From contig NZ_CP117439.1 in the NCBI RefSeq assembly GCF_030687575.1, positions 2,719,501 to 2,783,500 on the forward strand: a stretch of 64,000 nt of DNA, read 5' to 3'. The first letter of the stretch is position 1, and every line of letters starts with the position of its first letter. Shown in pieces: positions 45,734 through 53,841 of this stretch. The notes below the pieces were generated by a model. That model made no database searches, had not been told where the DNA came from, and worked only from the letters and a program-made list of their open reading frames with translations. This DNA is from Pseudomonas sp. FP2309 (GTDB taxonomy: Bacteria > Pseudomonadota > Gammaproteobacteria > Pseudomonadales > Pseudomonadaceae). Made by a program: the position numbers and the translations under genes.

Positions 45734-46258
45734 ATGCCGTTATCTATCGACAGTCCAGGCCCTGCCGCGCGCTCGAGCCCGAGCCAATACCTCACCTTCG
45801 AGTTGGGAGATGAGATGTACGCAGTCGGCACACTCAACGTGCGCGAGATCATCGAATACGGGCCGATTACAGGCGTGCCATTACTGCCTGCGAGCATCCG
45901 TGGCGTGATCAACTTGCGCGGCGCCGCGGTGCCCATACTGGACCTTGGCGTGCGCTTTCGCGGCGAACGTACGCTGCAGACGTCCAGAACCTGCTTCGTG
46001 ATCCTGGAGGTGCAGACCGGCGCCGTGCAAAAGCCGGTAGGCATCATTGTGGATGCGGTCAGCGAGGTGCTGGAAATTGCCGATCAGGATATCGAACCTC
46101 CGCTGAAGGTCGGTAACCATATCAGGGCGGATTTCCTCTCCGGGATCGGCAAACTGGGCAGCGGTTTTGTGCTGTTGCTGGACATCGGCCGTGTGTTGTC
46201 TCTGGAAGAGGTCGAAGGGCTGGCAAACCTCGAATCTTTGCCCGCTGCAACCGTCTGA
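45734..46258 (+). CDS. cheW: CheW coupling protein, second copy (cluster 2)
   Basis: A 174-residue CheW-like protein: YLTFELGDEMYAVGTLNVRE, PASIRGVINLRGAAVPILDL, VGIIVDAVSEVLEIADQDIE and DIGRVLSLEEVEGL. GGAGG lies just upstream. It is clearly a duplicate of the preceding cheW, more diverged in the middle segment (RGERTLQTSRTCFV). Two CheWs could link different receptors to the same CheA. Confidence 0.92.
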   Translation: MPLSIDSPGPAARSSPSQYLTFELGDEMYAVGTLNVREIIEYGPITGVPLLPASIRGVINLRGAAVPILDLGVRFRGERTLQTSRTCFVILEVQTGAVQKPVGIIVDAVSEVLEIADQDIEPPLKVGNHIRADFLSGIGKLGSGFVLLLDIGRVLSLEEVEGLANLESLPAATV

Positions 46259-46278
46259 TTCGACTTTGGGATGTCCTT

Positions 46279-47082
46279 ATGAACGTGATTCTCTCCGACA
46301 CCGAGTTCCAGCAGTTTCGCAGCCTGATCCACCAGATCGCGGGCATCAGCCTGTCGGACGCCAAAAAGCAGTTGGTGAGCACCCGGCTTGCCAAGCGACT
46401 GCAGGTGTTTGAGCTCACGACCTATGGCGCTTACTACAAGATACTGATGAAGGACCCCAAGGAATTGCAGGTGGCGGTGGACATGCTGACCACCAACGAA
46501 ACCTATTTTTTTCGCGAACCGAAGCACTTTGACTTTCTGCGCGACGTGGCCCTGCCCGAACTGCGCGGCAGCGGCACGCTGCGGGTGTGGAGTGGCGCCT
46601 GCTCTACCGGTGAGGAGCCTTACACCCTGGCGATGGTGCTGGCGGACAACCTGGCCGGCCGTCCTTGGGAGATCGTGGCGTCGGATATCAGCAGCCGTGT
46701 GCTGGACAAGGCCCGCCACGGGCGCTATCCCCTCGAAGGCACGCGGGGCATTCCTGAAGCACTGCTCAACAAATACTGTCTCAAGGGCGTGGGCGCCAAT
46801 CATGGGTGTTTTATGGTTGACCCGGCGCTGGCGTCGAAGATCGATTTTCAGGCGATCAATCTGAACAATCCGCTGCCGAAAATTGGCCTGTTCGACGTGA
46901 TCTTCCTGCGCAACGTGATGATCTATTTCGACAATGACACCAAGGTACAAGTGGTCAAACGGCTGGTCAGCCACCTTAAGCCTGGCGGTTATTTTCTGGT
47001 CAGCCATTCGGAAAGCCTCAATGGCGTGACCGATGAGCTGCGCTTGGTCAAGCCTTCGATCTATCGGAGGCCACATGCCTGA
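46279..47082 (+). CDS. cheR: CheR receptor methyltransferase (cluster 2)
   Basis: A 267-residue methyltransferase: MLTTNETYFFREPKHFDFLR, SAM loop LRVWSGACSTGEEPYTLAM, IVASDISSRVLDKARHG, FLRNVMIYFDNDTK and GGYFLVSHSESLNGV. Same length class as the cluster 1 CheR. The stop overlaps the cheD start by 8 bases. Confidence 0.94.
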   Translation: MNVILSDTEFQQFRSLIHQIAGISLSDAKKQLVSTRLAKRLQVFELTTYGAYYKILMKDPKELQVAVDMLTTNETYFFREPKHFDFLRDVALPELRGSGTLRVWSGACSTGEEPYTLAMVLADNLAGRPWEIVASDISSRVLDKARHGRYPLEGTRGIPEALLNKYCLKGVGANHGCFMVDPALASKIDFQAINLNNPLPKIGLFDVIFLRNVMIYFDNDTKVQVVKRLVSHLKPGGYFLVSHSESLNGVTDELRLVKPSIYRRPHA

Positions 47083-47596
47083 CACTCGACCTTCCCGTGA
47101 GTTGTTCCTGAATCCTGGCGAGTGGTTTTTTGGTTCCGGCGAGATCCGGCTGCGCACAGTGCTGGGCTCTTGCGTGGCGCTGGTGTTCTGGCACCCACAG
47201 CGCTTGTTGGGGGGCATGTGTCATTACCTGCTGCCGCAACGCGCCGTGGTCAGTGCGAAGGGCCTGGACGGTCGTTACGGCGATGAAGCGCTCCAGTTAC
47301 TGCTCGGTGCCATGCGCGGGTGCAACGTGCCGCCGACGGAGTTCCGAATCAGTGTGTATGGCGGCGGGAACATGTTCCCCGGGCTGGTGCGTCCGGACAA
47401 TCACTACGTCGGGCAACGCAACGTCGAACAAGCCAGGCGCCTGCTCGCGTTGCACCAGTTGCAATGTCACACCTTGCATGTGGAAGGCGTGGGTTACCGA
47501 ACCGTGGTGTTCGACCTGGCCATCGGCGCTGTTCAACTCAACTACCTGGCTCTGCAGCGACCTCTCAGCAGCCCCCAAGGAGTGCGTACGACATGA
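47075..47596 (+). CDS. cheD: CheD receptor glutamine deamidase (cluster 2)
   Basis: A 173-residue CheD. ATG 47075 has GGAGG seven bases upstream inside cheR. Core motifs: [50 protein letters not shown] and [16 protein letters not shown]. The catalytic Cys (GSC) and His are kept. It overlaps cheB by 4 bases (ATGA). Confidence 0.92.
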   Translation: MPDTRPSRELFLNPGEWFFGSGEIRLRTVLGSCVALVFWHPQRLLGGMCHYLLPQRAVVSAKGLDGRYGDEALQLLLGAMRGCNVPPTEFRISVYGGGNMFPGLVRPDNHYVGQRNVEQARRLLALHQLQCHTLHVEGVGYRTVVFDLAIGAVQLNYLALQRPLSSPQGVRTT

Positions 47597-48669
47597 GTCT
47601 TATCAAGGTGCTGATCGTGGACGACTCCGCTGTGGTCCGCCAGGTATTGACGGCGACACTGGGGCGAGACCCGGCCATCGAGGTGATCGGCGCGGCGGCG
47701 GACCCGGTATTCGCCATGGATAAAATGAGCAAGCAGTGGCCGGATGTGATTGTGCTGGACGTTGAGATGCCGCGCATGGATGGCATCACGTTCCTCAAGA
47801 AGCTCATGGCCGAACACCCCACGCCGGTGGTCATTTGCTCAACCCTGACCGAAAAGGGCGCCGCGACCACCATGCAAGCCTTGGCGGCGGGGGCCGTGAG
47901 TATCGTCACCAAGCCGCAGTTGAACTTGCGCCAGTTTCTCACCGACAGTGCCGATGAGTTGGCAGGCGCCGTCAAGGCCGCGGCCAAGGCCAACATGAAA
48001 CGCATGGTGCCGTCCCCCGACCGCCCGCCCGCCAGGCTGAATGCTGACGCGATTCTGCCGGCAGCCACCCAGGCGATGGCGCGCACCACTGAGAATATTG
48101 TCGCCATCGGCACCTCCACCGGCGGTACGCAAGCACTGGAGCAGGTGTTGACCGCGTTGCCCAGGGTGTGCCCCGGCATCGTGATCGTGCAGCACATGCC
48201 TGAACACTTCACGGCGGCGTTTGCCGAACGCCTCAATCGCCTGTGCGAAATCGAGGTCAGGGAAGCCAGGAACGGCGACCGGGTCATGCCCGGCTGCGCG
48301 TTGATCGCCCCCGGCGGTCGGCACATGCTGCTCAAGCGAAACGGGGCCCAATACCAGGTAGAGATTGTCGACGGCCCCCCGGTAAGTCGTCACCGGCCTT
48401 CCGTTGATGTGCTGTTTCGCTCCGTCGCCCGCAGCGCCGGTGCTAACGCGCTGGGGATCATCATGACCGGGATGGGCGACGACGGCGCGCGGGGCCTGAA
48501 GGAAATGCATGACAACGGTGCCCGTACCCTTGGCCAGGATGAAGAGTCCTGCGTGGTGTACGGCATGCCGAAGGAAGCCTTCAAGCTCGGCGCAGTGGAG
48601 CGGGAGCTGCCGTTGGAGCAGATTGGTGCGGCGATTTTGCAATCCATGCATCAGCGTCGCTTGACCTGA
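47593..48669 (+). CDS. cheB: CheB methylesterase/deamidase (cluster 2)
   Basis: A 358-residue CheB, exactly the length of the cluster 1 copy. Receiver: [14 protein letters not shown], phospho-Asp56 in [20 protein letters not shown]. Methylesterase: [12 protein letters not shown] (Ser), [18 protein letters not shown] (His), [13 protein letters not shown] (Asp). The frame is open far upstream inside cheD, but ATG 47593 overlapping the cheD stop is the natural start. Last gene of cluster 2. Confidence 0.95.
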   Translation: MSLIKVLIVDDSAVVRQVLTATLGRDPAIEVIGAAADPVFAMDKMSKQWPDVIVLDVEMPRMDGITFLKKLMAEHPTPVVICSTLTEKGAATTMQALAAGAVSIVTKPQLNLRQFLTDSADELAGAVKAAAKANMKRMVPSPDRPPARLNADAILPAATQAMARTTENIVAIGTSTGGTQALEQVLTALPRVCPGIVIVQHMPEHFTAAFAERLNRLCEIEVREARNGDRVMPGCALIAPGGRHMLLKRNGAQYQVEIVDGPPVSRHRPSVDVLFRSVARSAGANALGIIMTGMGDDGARGLKEMHDNGARTLGQDEESCVVYGMPKEAFKLGAVERELPLEQIGAAILQSMHQRRLT

Positions 48670-49032
48670 CGGCGAGCCTGCTGCGCGGTCGCCGCCTGGC
48701 GCGATGACCTATGACCGCGCTTGGGCGCTCAAGCGCTATCCTGGCAAAGGCAAACCCTGTGGGCGCATGCAAGGGTCCCTGCGCGCGAGCCTGTGCTCCA
48801 GCCGTTCACTGCGATGACAGGCGAGCGGGGCGCCCGGTTGCCGAGGACCTCCATCACTGCCCTGGCAGCGGCCTTTGAGGTCGGCGTGCGCTGCGCCTCC
48901 GAGACATTCGACCATCCAGCCAGGCTCAAACCATCGTGCGTTCAGGTGGAGGCACGGCATTAAAAAATTCTGAACCTCGACACCGCGCCCGAAACCTAAC
49001 GGTTATAACCAGTAACCGGGAGGTGCAGCACC
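48670..49032. other. Intergenic region after chemosensory cluster 2
   Basis: About 360 bases without a supported gene. An 80-codon plus-strand frame (48721-48963) has no ribosome site and no recognisable content. Near the right end a perfect 10-bp palindrome GGTTATAACC (49001-49010) and a ribosome site GGGAGG (49018-49023) precede the next gene. GAACCT (48972-48977) is close to the -35 of an AlgU-type promoter, but the matching -10 (CCTAA) is poor. No convincing terminator with a T-run was seen. Confidence 0.5.
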
Positions 49033-49254
49033 ATGCAAGTTACCTATTTCTGGATTGGCCTGATGATTATTCTGCTGTTGCTGGACCTGTGGGTCATCAA
49101 CAGCGTTTGGCGTAGCGACAACCGTTCAGGCAGCAAGGCGGGGTGGACAGCCCTGGTCGTGTTGTTGCCGTTCGCAGGATTGGCCATTTGGGCCATTGCG
49201 GGGCCGCGCGGCGTGACCAAAGGTCCATCCTCCCCGGAACACAGCAAAGGCTGA
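49033..49254 (+). CDS. Small PLDc_N-type membrane protein
   Basis: A 73-residue protein with two membrane helices (FWIGLMIILLLLDLWVI and TALVVLLPFAGLAIWAIAG) joined by a short charged loop, ending in a hydrophilic tail. This matches the PLDc_N family, the N-terminal membrane part of cardiolipin synthases, here as a stand-alone protein. GGGAGG precedes the ATG. It heads a run of small genes on the plus strand. The function of free PLDc_N proteins is unknown. Confidence 0.8.
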   Translation: MQVTYFWIGLMIILLLLDLWVINSVWRSDNRSGSKAGWTALVVLLPFAGLAIWAIAGPRGVTKGPSSPEHSKG

Positions 49255-49268
49255 GCCGCAGGTGCCGT

Positions 49269-49784
49269 ATGAAAGAGCCTGTTCATCGGGACCTGCACAG
49301 CCGTAACTACCCAGTCGATGAAGACATGGTCTTGCAACGCAAGGTCTGGCGCTTCGAGCGATTGGGTTGGTATGGCTTGGTCGTGCTGATCGGGCTGACC
49401 TTGGCAGGGTTGTTCTCCAAAGGGCCATTGAGCAGCGCCGAGGTGCGCAGTGCCGACGGGCAATTACGCGTCGAGTACCAACGGTTTCTGCGTAATGGAG
49501 CTTCGGCTGAATTGATCGTTCACCTGCAAAGCAAGCCCCGCGAACCCGTTGAAGTCGAACTCAGTGGCCAATTGTTGCGCGGCTTTGAAGTTGAAATGCT
49601 TCAGCCGCAGCCCCTCAAGGCAAGTGCCGCCGGCGACGGCGTGCGGCTTTGGGTGCTCAGCGACGGAGCGGGGCAGGCGAGCGTGCACCTGACAGCGCGT
49701 AGCCAGGGAGTGGGCAGCTTTGCAACACGCGTGTCGCTGCCGTCAGGCGCCGCGCTGGACTTATCACAGTTCATTTATCCCTAG
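49269..49784 (+). CDS. Membrane-anchored protein of unknown function
   Basis: A 171-residue protein from ATG 49269, 14 bases after the PLDc_N stop. Residues 1-32 are hydrophilic, residues about 36-53 form one membrane helix (LGWYGLVVLIGLTLAGLF), and the rest is a predicted beta-rich extracytoplasmic domain (ADGQLRVEYQRFLRNGASAE, ELSGQLLRGFEVEMLQPQ, VHLTARSQGVGSFATRVSLP). No family is recognised with certainty. It is followed after 8 bases by the DUF421 gene, so the three genes form a likely operon. Confidence 0.7.
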   Translation: MKEPVHRDLHSRNYPVDEDMVLQRKVWRFERLGWYGLVVLIGLTLAGLFSKGPLSSAEVRSADGQLRVEYQRFLRNGASAELIVHLQSKPREPVEVELSGQLLRGFEVEMLQPQPLKASAAGDGVRLWVLSDGAGQASVHLTARSQGVGSFATRVSLPSGAALDLSQFIYP

Positions 49785-49792
49785 GGGCAATT

Positions 49793-50233
49793 ATGGATTC
49801 GGTGCTGCGGGCAGTCGCCATCTATCTCGTGTTGATGATCCTGTTCAAGATCGCCGGCAGGCGTTCGCTTGCCGAGCTGACCACCTTCGATCTGGTGCTG
49901 TTGATGGTGATCGGCGAGGCGACCCAGCAGGCGCTGCTGGGCGATGATTTTTCACTGACCAATGCAGTGCTGGTGATCGCGACGCTGATCGCCATTGATG
50001 TTGGCCTTTCGCTGCTCAAACAGCGCTCACGCAGGGTGGCGCGTCTGCTTGACGGTGGCCCGACGATCGTCGTCGAGCACGGCAAGGTGCTTCATGAGCG
50101 TCTACGGCGTGCACGGCTCGATGAGAGCGATATTCTCGAAGCCGCCCGATCCGCACAAGGCATCGTGCAGATCAGTCAGATTAAATTCGCGATCATTGAG
50201 CGCAATGGAAAAATTTCCGTTATTCCTGACTGA
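49793..50233 (+). CDS. DUF421 (YetF-type) membrane protein
   Basis: A 146-residue protein with three N-terminal membrane helices (YLVLMILFKIAGRRSLAELT, FDLVLLMVIGEATQQALLG, VLVIATLIAIDVGLSLL). A cytoplasmic alpha/beta domain follows, with RLLDGGPTIVVEHGKVLHER and SQIKFAIIERNGKISVIP. This is the YetF/DUF421 layout. Such proteins are linked to spore or stress resistance in other bacteria, role unclear. Third gene of the small operon starting at 49033. Confidence 0.85.
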   Translation: MDSVLRAVAIYLVLMILFKIAGRRSLAELTTFDLVLLMVIGEATQQALLGDDFSLTNAVLVIATLIAIDVGLSLLKQRSRRVARLLDGGPTIVVEHGKVLHERLRRARLDESDILEAARSAQGIVQISQIKFAIIERNGKISVIPD

Positions 50234-50242
50234 GGAGGTGCC

Positions 50243-50416
50243 ATGAGCGACCCATCCAAAGCCCAGGGTCATGTTGGACAAAAGGCCCGTCCCGACACGC
50301 CAAAACGCAAAGACAGAACGCGCGACACCGGCGCACAGCATCCCCGGCATGCGGATGTTGATCAAGGTGGAATCGCCCCCGGTGGGCCGTCCAAAGACCC
50401 GGAGTCGGGGGCGTAG
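50243..50416 (+). CDS. Small hydrophilic protein of unknown function
   Basis: A 57-residue protein, too short for routine ORF calls. The ATG is preceded by GAGGAGG at ideal spacing, 9 bases after the DUF421 stop. The product is rich in Lys, Arg, Asp, Gly and Pro with no hydrophobic segment (MSDPSKAQGHVGQKARP at the start, GGPSKDPESGA at the end), so probably disordered. Similar short hydrophilic proteins are common in stress regulons. No family recognised. Confidence 0.6.
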   Translation: MSDPSKAQGHVGQKARPDTPKRKDRTRDTGAQHPRHADVDQGGIAPGGPSKDPESGA

Positions 50417-50445
50417 CAGGCCCTCAGTTCAGGCAGGGCTGCAGG

Positions 50446-50688
50446 TTACTTTCGCCGCGAACGGTGGATGCGCATCCATTCCTGATACGCCGCCGTGCGT
50501 TGTGCGTCCGCGAGCTTTTTGGCCTCGGTGAAGCGCGCCCATGTCTGCGCATCGCCGCTGTAGGATTCAATGATTTTGTACGCTAGCGCATCCAATCGGT
50601 CGGCTTCGAAAAACATCTCATTATTTCGAGCTACCTCGTCATCCCGCGCTTGCCCTGTCGTATAACCCAGCGTCTGGCTGTTCATCAT
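50446..50688 (-). CDS. Small hypothetical protein
   Basis: An 80-residue hydrophilic protein. Start taken at ATG 50688, which overlaps the stop of the upstream gene as ATGA and has GGAGG nine bases before it; ATG 50685 is also possible. It has a helical look (FFEADRLDALAYKIIESY, RFTEAKKLADAQRTAAYQEW) and a basic end (RIHRSRRK). Translationally coupled to the gene at 50685-50939. No family recognised. Confidence 0.65.
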   Translation of the reverse strand: MMNSQTLGYTTGQARDDEVARNNEMFFEADRLDALAYKIIESYSGDAQTWARFTEAKKLADAQRTAAYQEWMRIHRSRRK

Positions 50689-50939
50689 GTGAGGTCCTCC
50701 GCCCACTGAAGCTGCGCCGCACCACTCCAGCGTACGTGGGTAATGCCGTATTTTTCCGCCATCGGTTTGGAGACTCGCTTGAGCGAGTGTTGACCAAATT
50801 TGGGGATGACAGCGACACCGGCATCACAACTGGCCCAATGCCAGGCCTCGGCATTGTTCATTTGCGGCGCGCGCACAATGAACGACCTTGGCTCACCGTG
50901 AAGCTGATACTCAATTGTGAATAAATCGTTGCGTTTCAT
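50685..50939 (-). CDS. DUF6555-like small protein
   Basis: An 84-residue protein beginning MKRNDLFTIEYQLHGEPRSF, then IVRAPQMNNAEAWHWASCDA and KYGITHVRWSGAAQLQWAED. It resembles small Pseudomonas proteins I recall as DUF6555; function unknown. AGGGAGTCCTC precedes the ATG. It overlaps the following gene by 4 bases, so the two form a pair. No membrane segment or metal motif is visible. Confidence 0.7.
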   Translation of the reverse strand: MKRNDLFTIEYQLHGEPRSFIVRAPQMNNAEAWHWASCDAGVAVIPKFGQHSLKRVSKPMAEKYGITHVRWSGAAQLQWAEDLT

Positions 50940-51039
50940 GAGGACTCCCTATGCTCATGAACTACAGATATTTGGCGTCAACAAAAATTCATAAAAGTTG
51001 CCTGACAGTCCGATAACCGACCTCAAGTGCTTATGGCCT

Positions 51040-51321
51040 TCAGTCGTCCACGGTAAACGTCACCCAACCCGGTGCGTTGATCGGTCGCTCTATATCGACG
51101 ATGAGACCGCTGATGCATGAGCCGTCGGGTAAATTGACGGCGACAAAGTTGGGATTTCCCGGCCAATCCAGTGGCCTCTTGAAGTCGACGCGGGCAATGG
51201 TGGGTTTTCCACTGCTGCTCATTTGGATATCGATCGAATCATTGAGTCGCTCATCTGAAGGCGCGCCCAAATGGCGCGAAGCCGTTATCACGCTGGCGGT
51301 GCCTTGGAAGTCGTTGGACAT
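51040..51321 (-). CDS. Small hypothetical protein
   Basis: A 93-residue soluble protein: starts MSNDFQGTASVITASRHLGA, with DSIDIQMSSSGKPTIARVDF and a C-terminal PINAPGWVTFTVDD, a beta-rich pattern. GAGG lies upstream of the ATG. It is a single gene among other small genes on both strands. No family recognised. Confidence 0.6.
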   Translation of the reverse strand: MSNDFQGTASVITASRHLGAPSDERLNDSIDIQMSSSGKPTIARVDFKRPLDWPGNPNFVAVNLPDGSCISGLIVDIERPINAPGWVTFTVDD

Positions 51322-51488
51322 GCTGGGTTACCTCATGTGTAGAGGGCACTCGCCCTCCAATTCATTGATGCCGCTTGGTGCTTGTCAAATGCCTGCGCGC
51401 CGAGGCAGCGGGCACCCTTTATTGACCTGTCTTGCCATAGAGACTGGGCGGCAAATGATCGTTCAATCCAAATGACTCAATGGTGTTG

Positions 51489-52250
51489 TCAATGCTGATG
51501 GGGCGGTATGGCCGGGTCGACGATCTGGATGACCGTACCCTGGCGCCATGCGTCCGCACCGGGTGCGATGGGGGGTGGGGTTATGTCGGCGCGAGTGTGC
51601 TTCTTTTCGGTACTGTCGATACCCATTCGCCGATCTCGCTCGGCGACCATGCGCGGGTCGGCCTGGCCATCGGCGGTAAACCCCATCATCAGTTGGGGCA
51701 CACCCAGGGGCAGGCGTTTGTCGAGATCGGTATGCCAGGTGTGCCAGGTCTTGCCATAGGTATGCACCAGCTTTTCCATCAAGGCGTGCTCAGCCACTTC
51801 GGGGATTCCCGGTGCGACTAATTGCCCTGACTTCACCTCATGCACGTGGCTGTGCCACAGCGCCTTTTCAGGGGTAGGCAGGCTATTGAACAGTTGCTCG
51901 CTGATGATGTACTCCACGCCCATCAACTTTGCGTCCCTGCGATTGCCGTCGTAGATCACGCACTGGATCACCTCGTCGTTGAGGATTGCGCAGTAGTGAT
52001 GGGCTTCCATTTGCACATCGGGATGGCCGTTATAGAAGTGGAAACCGTCCAGATAGGCGTTCAATGCATCTATCGGCGGGCGCGACTGGAGCAGGGCGGC
52101 GCCGGCGTCGAGTGTCCGGGTCGTTGGCGCCGTGGGTTTGCCGGGTGCGGCCACATTCGAGGGGGTGTCATTGCCCGCGCAGGCGCTTAGCAGGGTAAGG
52201 GCTGCCGCCAGGGGCAGCGATTTGGCGGTTCGGGTGGTTTTGGTGTCCAT
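51489..52250 (-). CDS. DUF1264 / OBAP-family lipoprotein
   Basis: A 253-residue protein with a lipoprotein-like signal (LAAALTLLSACAGN, Cys at residue 24). Its core matches the DUF1264 family shared with plant oil-body-associated proteins: AHHYCAILNDEVIQCVIYDG, GVEYIISEQLFNSLPTPEK, ALWHSHVHEVKSGQLVAPG, EVAEHALMEKLVHTYGKTWH. Function is unknown; bacterial members often occur in stress or stationary-phase sets. A ~25-residue Pro-rich tail follows the domain. Single gene, convergent with none of its direct neighbours. Confidence 0.85.
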   Translation of the reverse strand: MDTKTTRTAKSLPLAAALTLLSACAGNDTPSNVAAPGKPTAPTTRTLDAGAALLQSRPPIDALNAYLDGFHFYNGHPDVQMEAHHYCAILNDEVIQCVIYDGNRRDAKLMGVEYIISEQLFNSLPTPEKALWHSHVHEVKSGQLVAPGIPEVAEHALMEKLVHTYGKTWHTWHTDLDKRLPLGVPQLMMGFTADGQADPRMVAERDRRMGIDSTEKKHTRADITPPPIAPGADAWRQGTVIQIVDPAIPPHQH

Positions 52251-52416
52251 CGTGTTTTCTCACGCTGAATGAGTGAACGTCGGGTTTAACCCTGTAGTCG
52301 TTGGAAGACCTTGCGTCGCACACGTTCAAAACGCTTTTGCTTGAACATTGACTGCGTTGAATGGTCGTTTTTAGAGGATGTTGATCACGCAGTCACCGTA
52401 CGCAGGAGCCACTATC

Positions 52417-52917
52417 ATGTCGGTCGCCGCTTCTATCGTTGAGTACCTCAAACGCCATCAACTGGTGGTTACAACGGCCGAGTCGTGTACCGCCGGGAAA
52501 ATCATCACGTTGCTCTCGCAGATCGACGGCGGTGGCGCATGGATCGAGAGTGGATACGTCGTCTATTCGCCCCAGGCGAAGCAACGCCTGTTGCATGTGC
52601 GCGCACACACCCTGGAGACCTTCAATCTCACCAGTTGTGAGGTCGCTCGGGAGATGGCGCAGGGCGCGTTGCGCGACAGCCCGGCCGATGTGGCCATAGC
52701 GACGACGGGAATACTGGGGCCGGACGCGGTTGATGGAATCCCCCCTGGAACCGTCTGTTTTGCCTGGGCCTACCGAACAGGGCGAGAACTGAGCGTGTTC
52801 AGTCGAAAGGAACGCTTCATGGGCTCGCGTGAACAGGTTCAACTGGCTGCGTCTGTGCATGCCTTGAAATCGCTGCCGCATTTTCACCTGCGCGCATTGG
52901 CGGGGGAACGCGCCTGA
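52417..52917 (+). CDS. CinA-family nicotinamide-nucleotide amidohydrolase (PncC-type)
   Basis: A 166-residue stand-alone CinA C-terminal domain: LVVTTAESCTAGKIITLLSQ, GGGAWIESGYVVYSPQAKQR, ATTGILGPDAVDGIPPGTVC and FAWAYRTGRE. In PncC this domain turns nicotinamide mononucleotide into nicotinate mononucleotide in NAD recycling. Start at ATG 52417 with AGGAG upstream. Pseudomonas usually has another pncC copy next to recA, so this may be a stress-set paralogue; that is inference. Confidence 0.85.
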   Translation: MSVAASIVEYLKRHQLVVTTAESCTAGKIITLLSQIDGGGAWIESGYVVYSPQAKQRLLHVRAHTLETFNLTSCEVAREMAQGALRDSPADVAIATTGILGPDAVDGIPPGTVCFAWAYRTGRELSVFSRKERFMGSREQVQLAASVHALKSLPHFHLRALAGERA

Positions 52918-53014
52918 TGCACGCTGGCCCACACCTCACAAAGCGCAAGATGCCGACATCGAGGGTGTGCGCCGACACACTCGCTCAAAGGCTGGCCATC
53001 AGGAGGTCGACGTC

Positions 53015-53263
53015 TTGGATTTGATCGATTGGGTGCAATGGCCTGCCATGCTCGTGACCGTTATCTCGGCCTGGTTCATCGGGTCTCAACGACCGCGTCG
53101 ACGCATGATTGCGTTCTGGGGCTTCATCCTCAGCAATTCGTTATGGGTGGTCTGGGGATGGCACACAAATGCGTTCGGGCTGATCGTACTCGAGTGCATT
53201 TTGCTGGGCATGAACGCACGTGGGTTCAGGAAAAACCAGCGCAGCGATCAGGCTTGCCGATGA
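53015..53263 (+). CDS. Small membrane protein, paralogue of the convergent gene
   Basis: An 82-residue protein. TTG start at 53015 is preceded by AGGAGG eight bases away; the longer frame upstream has no ribosome site. Two to three membrane helices: WVQWPAMLVTVISAWFIGSQ, RMIAFWGFILSNSLWVVWGW and AFGLIVLECILLGMNARGF. It is clearly related to the protein encoded on the other strand just downstream (shared DWVQWPAM, SQRP, FILSN.LWVVWG, GFKKN/GFRKN). Function unknown. Confidence 0.75.
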   Translation: MDLIDWVQWPAMLVTVISAWFIGSQRPRRRMIAFWGFILSNSLWVVWGWHTNAFGLIVLECILLGMNARGFRKNQRSDQACR

Positions 53264-53270
53264 TGCGCGA

Positions 53271-53507
53271 TCACTGGTTTTGAACGTTCTTTTTAAACCC
53301 GCGCAGGTTCATCGAGCACAGGCAGATCTGCAGCACGATCAATGCATAAGCCTCAGCGTAGGCCCCCCAGACGACCCACAAGATATTACTCAATATGAAA
53401 CAGACGAATCCCGCCACTCTTCGTTGCGGCCGCTGCGAGCCGATGAGCCAGGCGGCGATCACGGTCACGGCCATGGCAGGCCACTGAACCCAATCCAGAT
53501 AACTCAA
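53271..53507 (-). CDS. Small membrane protein, paralogue of the convergent gene
   Basis: A 78-residue protein with a TTG start at 53507, GGAG six bases upstream. Helices: WVQWPAMAVTVIAAWLIGSQ, VAGFVCFILSNILWVVWGAY and YALIVLQICLCSMNLRGF. It pairs with the gene at 53015-53263 as an inverted, convergent duplicate with only 7 bases between stops. Both have rare TTG starts. Function unknown. Confidence 0.75.
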   Translation of the reverse strand: MSYLDWVQWPAMAVTVIAAWLIGSQRPQRRVAGFVCFILSNILWVVWGAYAEAYALIVLQICLCSMNLRGFKKNVQNQ

Positions 53508-53775
53508 GACAACTCCTTAATCGCTTAACGGGTTAAAAAGAGAGGCATTGAGGGGCGAATAATTCAGATTTTTTGAGTGCATGGCATCGTCCTGGACGCC
53601 AACTGGGCAAGGCTGGCCGGCCCCACTTCATCAGGCATGCGCTACTTTCCCGCACAAAAACCGGGCAGCCGTTGTGCCAATTGGTAGCACATGGCCCTGG
53701 CGGCTTTGTGCGACTCGGCTGCGCTTACAATAAATATCGCATCTGAATCAAATGGTTAACATTTAGTTAGGCCGA

Positions 53776-53792
53776 TTGGCACAGGTTGTGCG
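53776..53792 (+). promoter_or_regulatory. Sigma-54-like promoter upstream of the GntR gene
   Basis: TTGGCACAGGTTGTGCG has GG and GC exactly ten bases apart, as in -24/-12 promoters, and a TTGGCAC left half identical to consensus; the right half TGTGC differs from TTGC at the first base of the consensus. It would start transcription near 53803. No enhancer-binding protein gene is nearby, so this is a candidate only. Confidence 0.4.
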
Positions 53793-53811
53793 TATTTGCA
53801 TTTATGGATAA

Positions 53812-53821
53812 TTGGATACAA
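53812..53821. promoter_or_regulatory. GntR-type operator candidate
   Basis: TTGGATACAA has the TTG-N4-CAA form of FCD-class GntR operators and lies 21 bases upstream of the regulator start, in the predicted leader. Autoregulation is inferred. Confidence 0.4.
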
Positions 53822-53841
53822 AAATTCAAAAGGTGCAGCCG

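Larger units (their letters stand above)
53508..53841. other. Regulatory region ahead of the GntR gene
   Basis: About 330 bases without a gene. It holds the promoter of the small minus-strand gene on the left. On the right lie a sigma-54-like site (53776-53792) and a GntR operator candidate (53812-53821). The middle has short inverted repeats (CGTCCTGGACG; GTGCCAATTGGTAGCAC) that may form hairpins but lack T-runs. Confidence 0.5.

Noticed and set aside
48721..48963. 80-codon frame after chemosensory cluster 2
   Set aside because: No ribosome site and no recognisable content; overlapping frames on the other strand are equally open.
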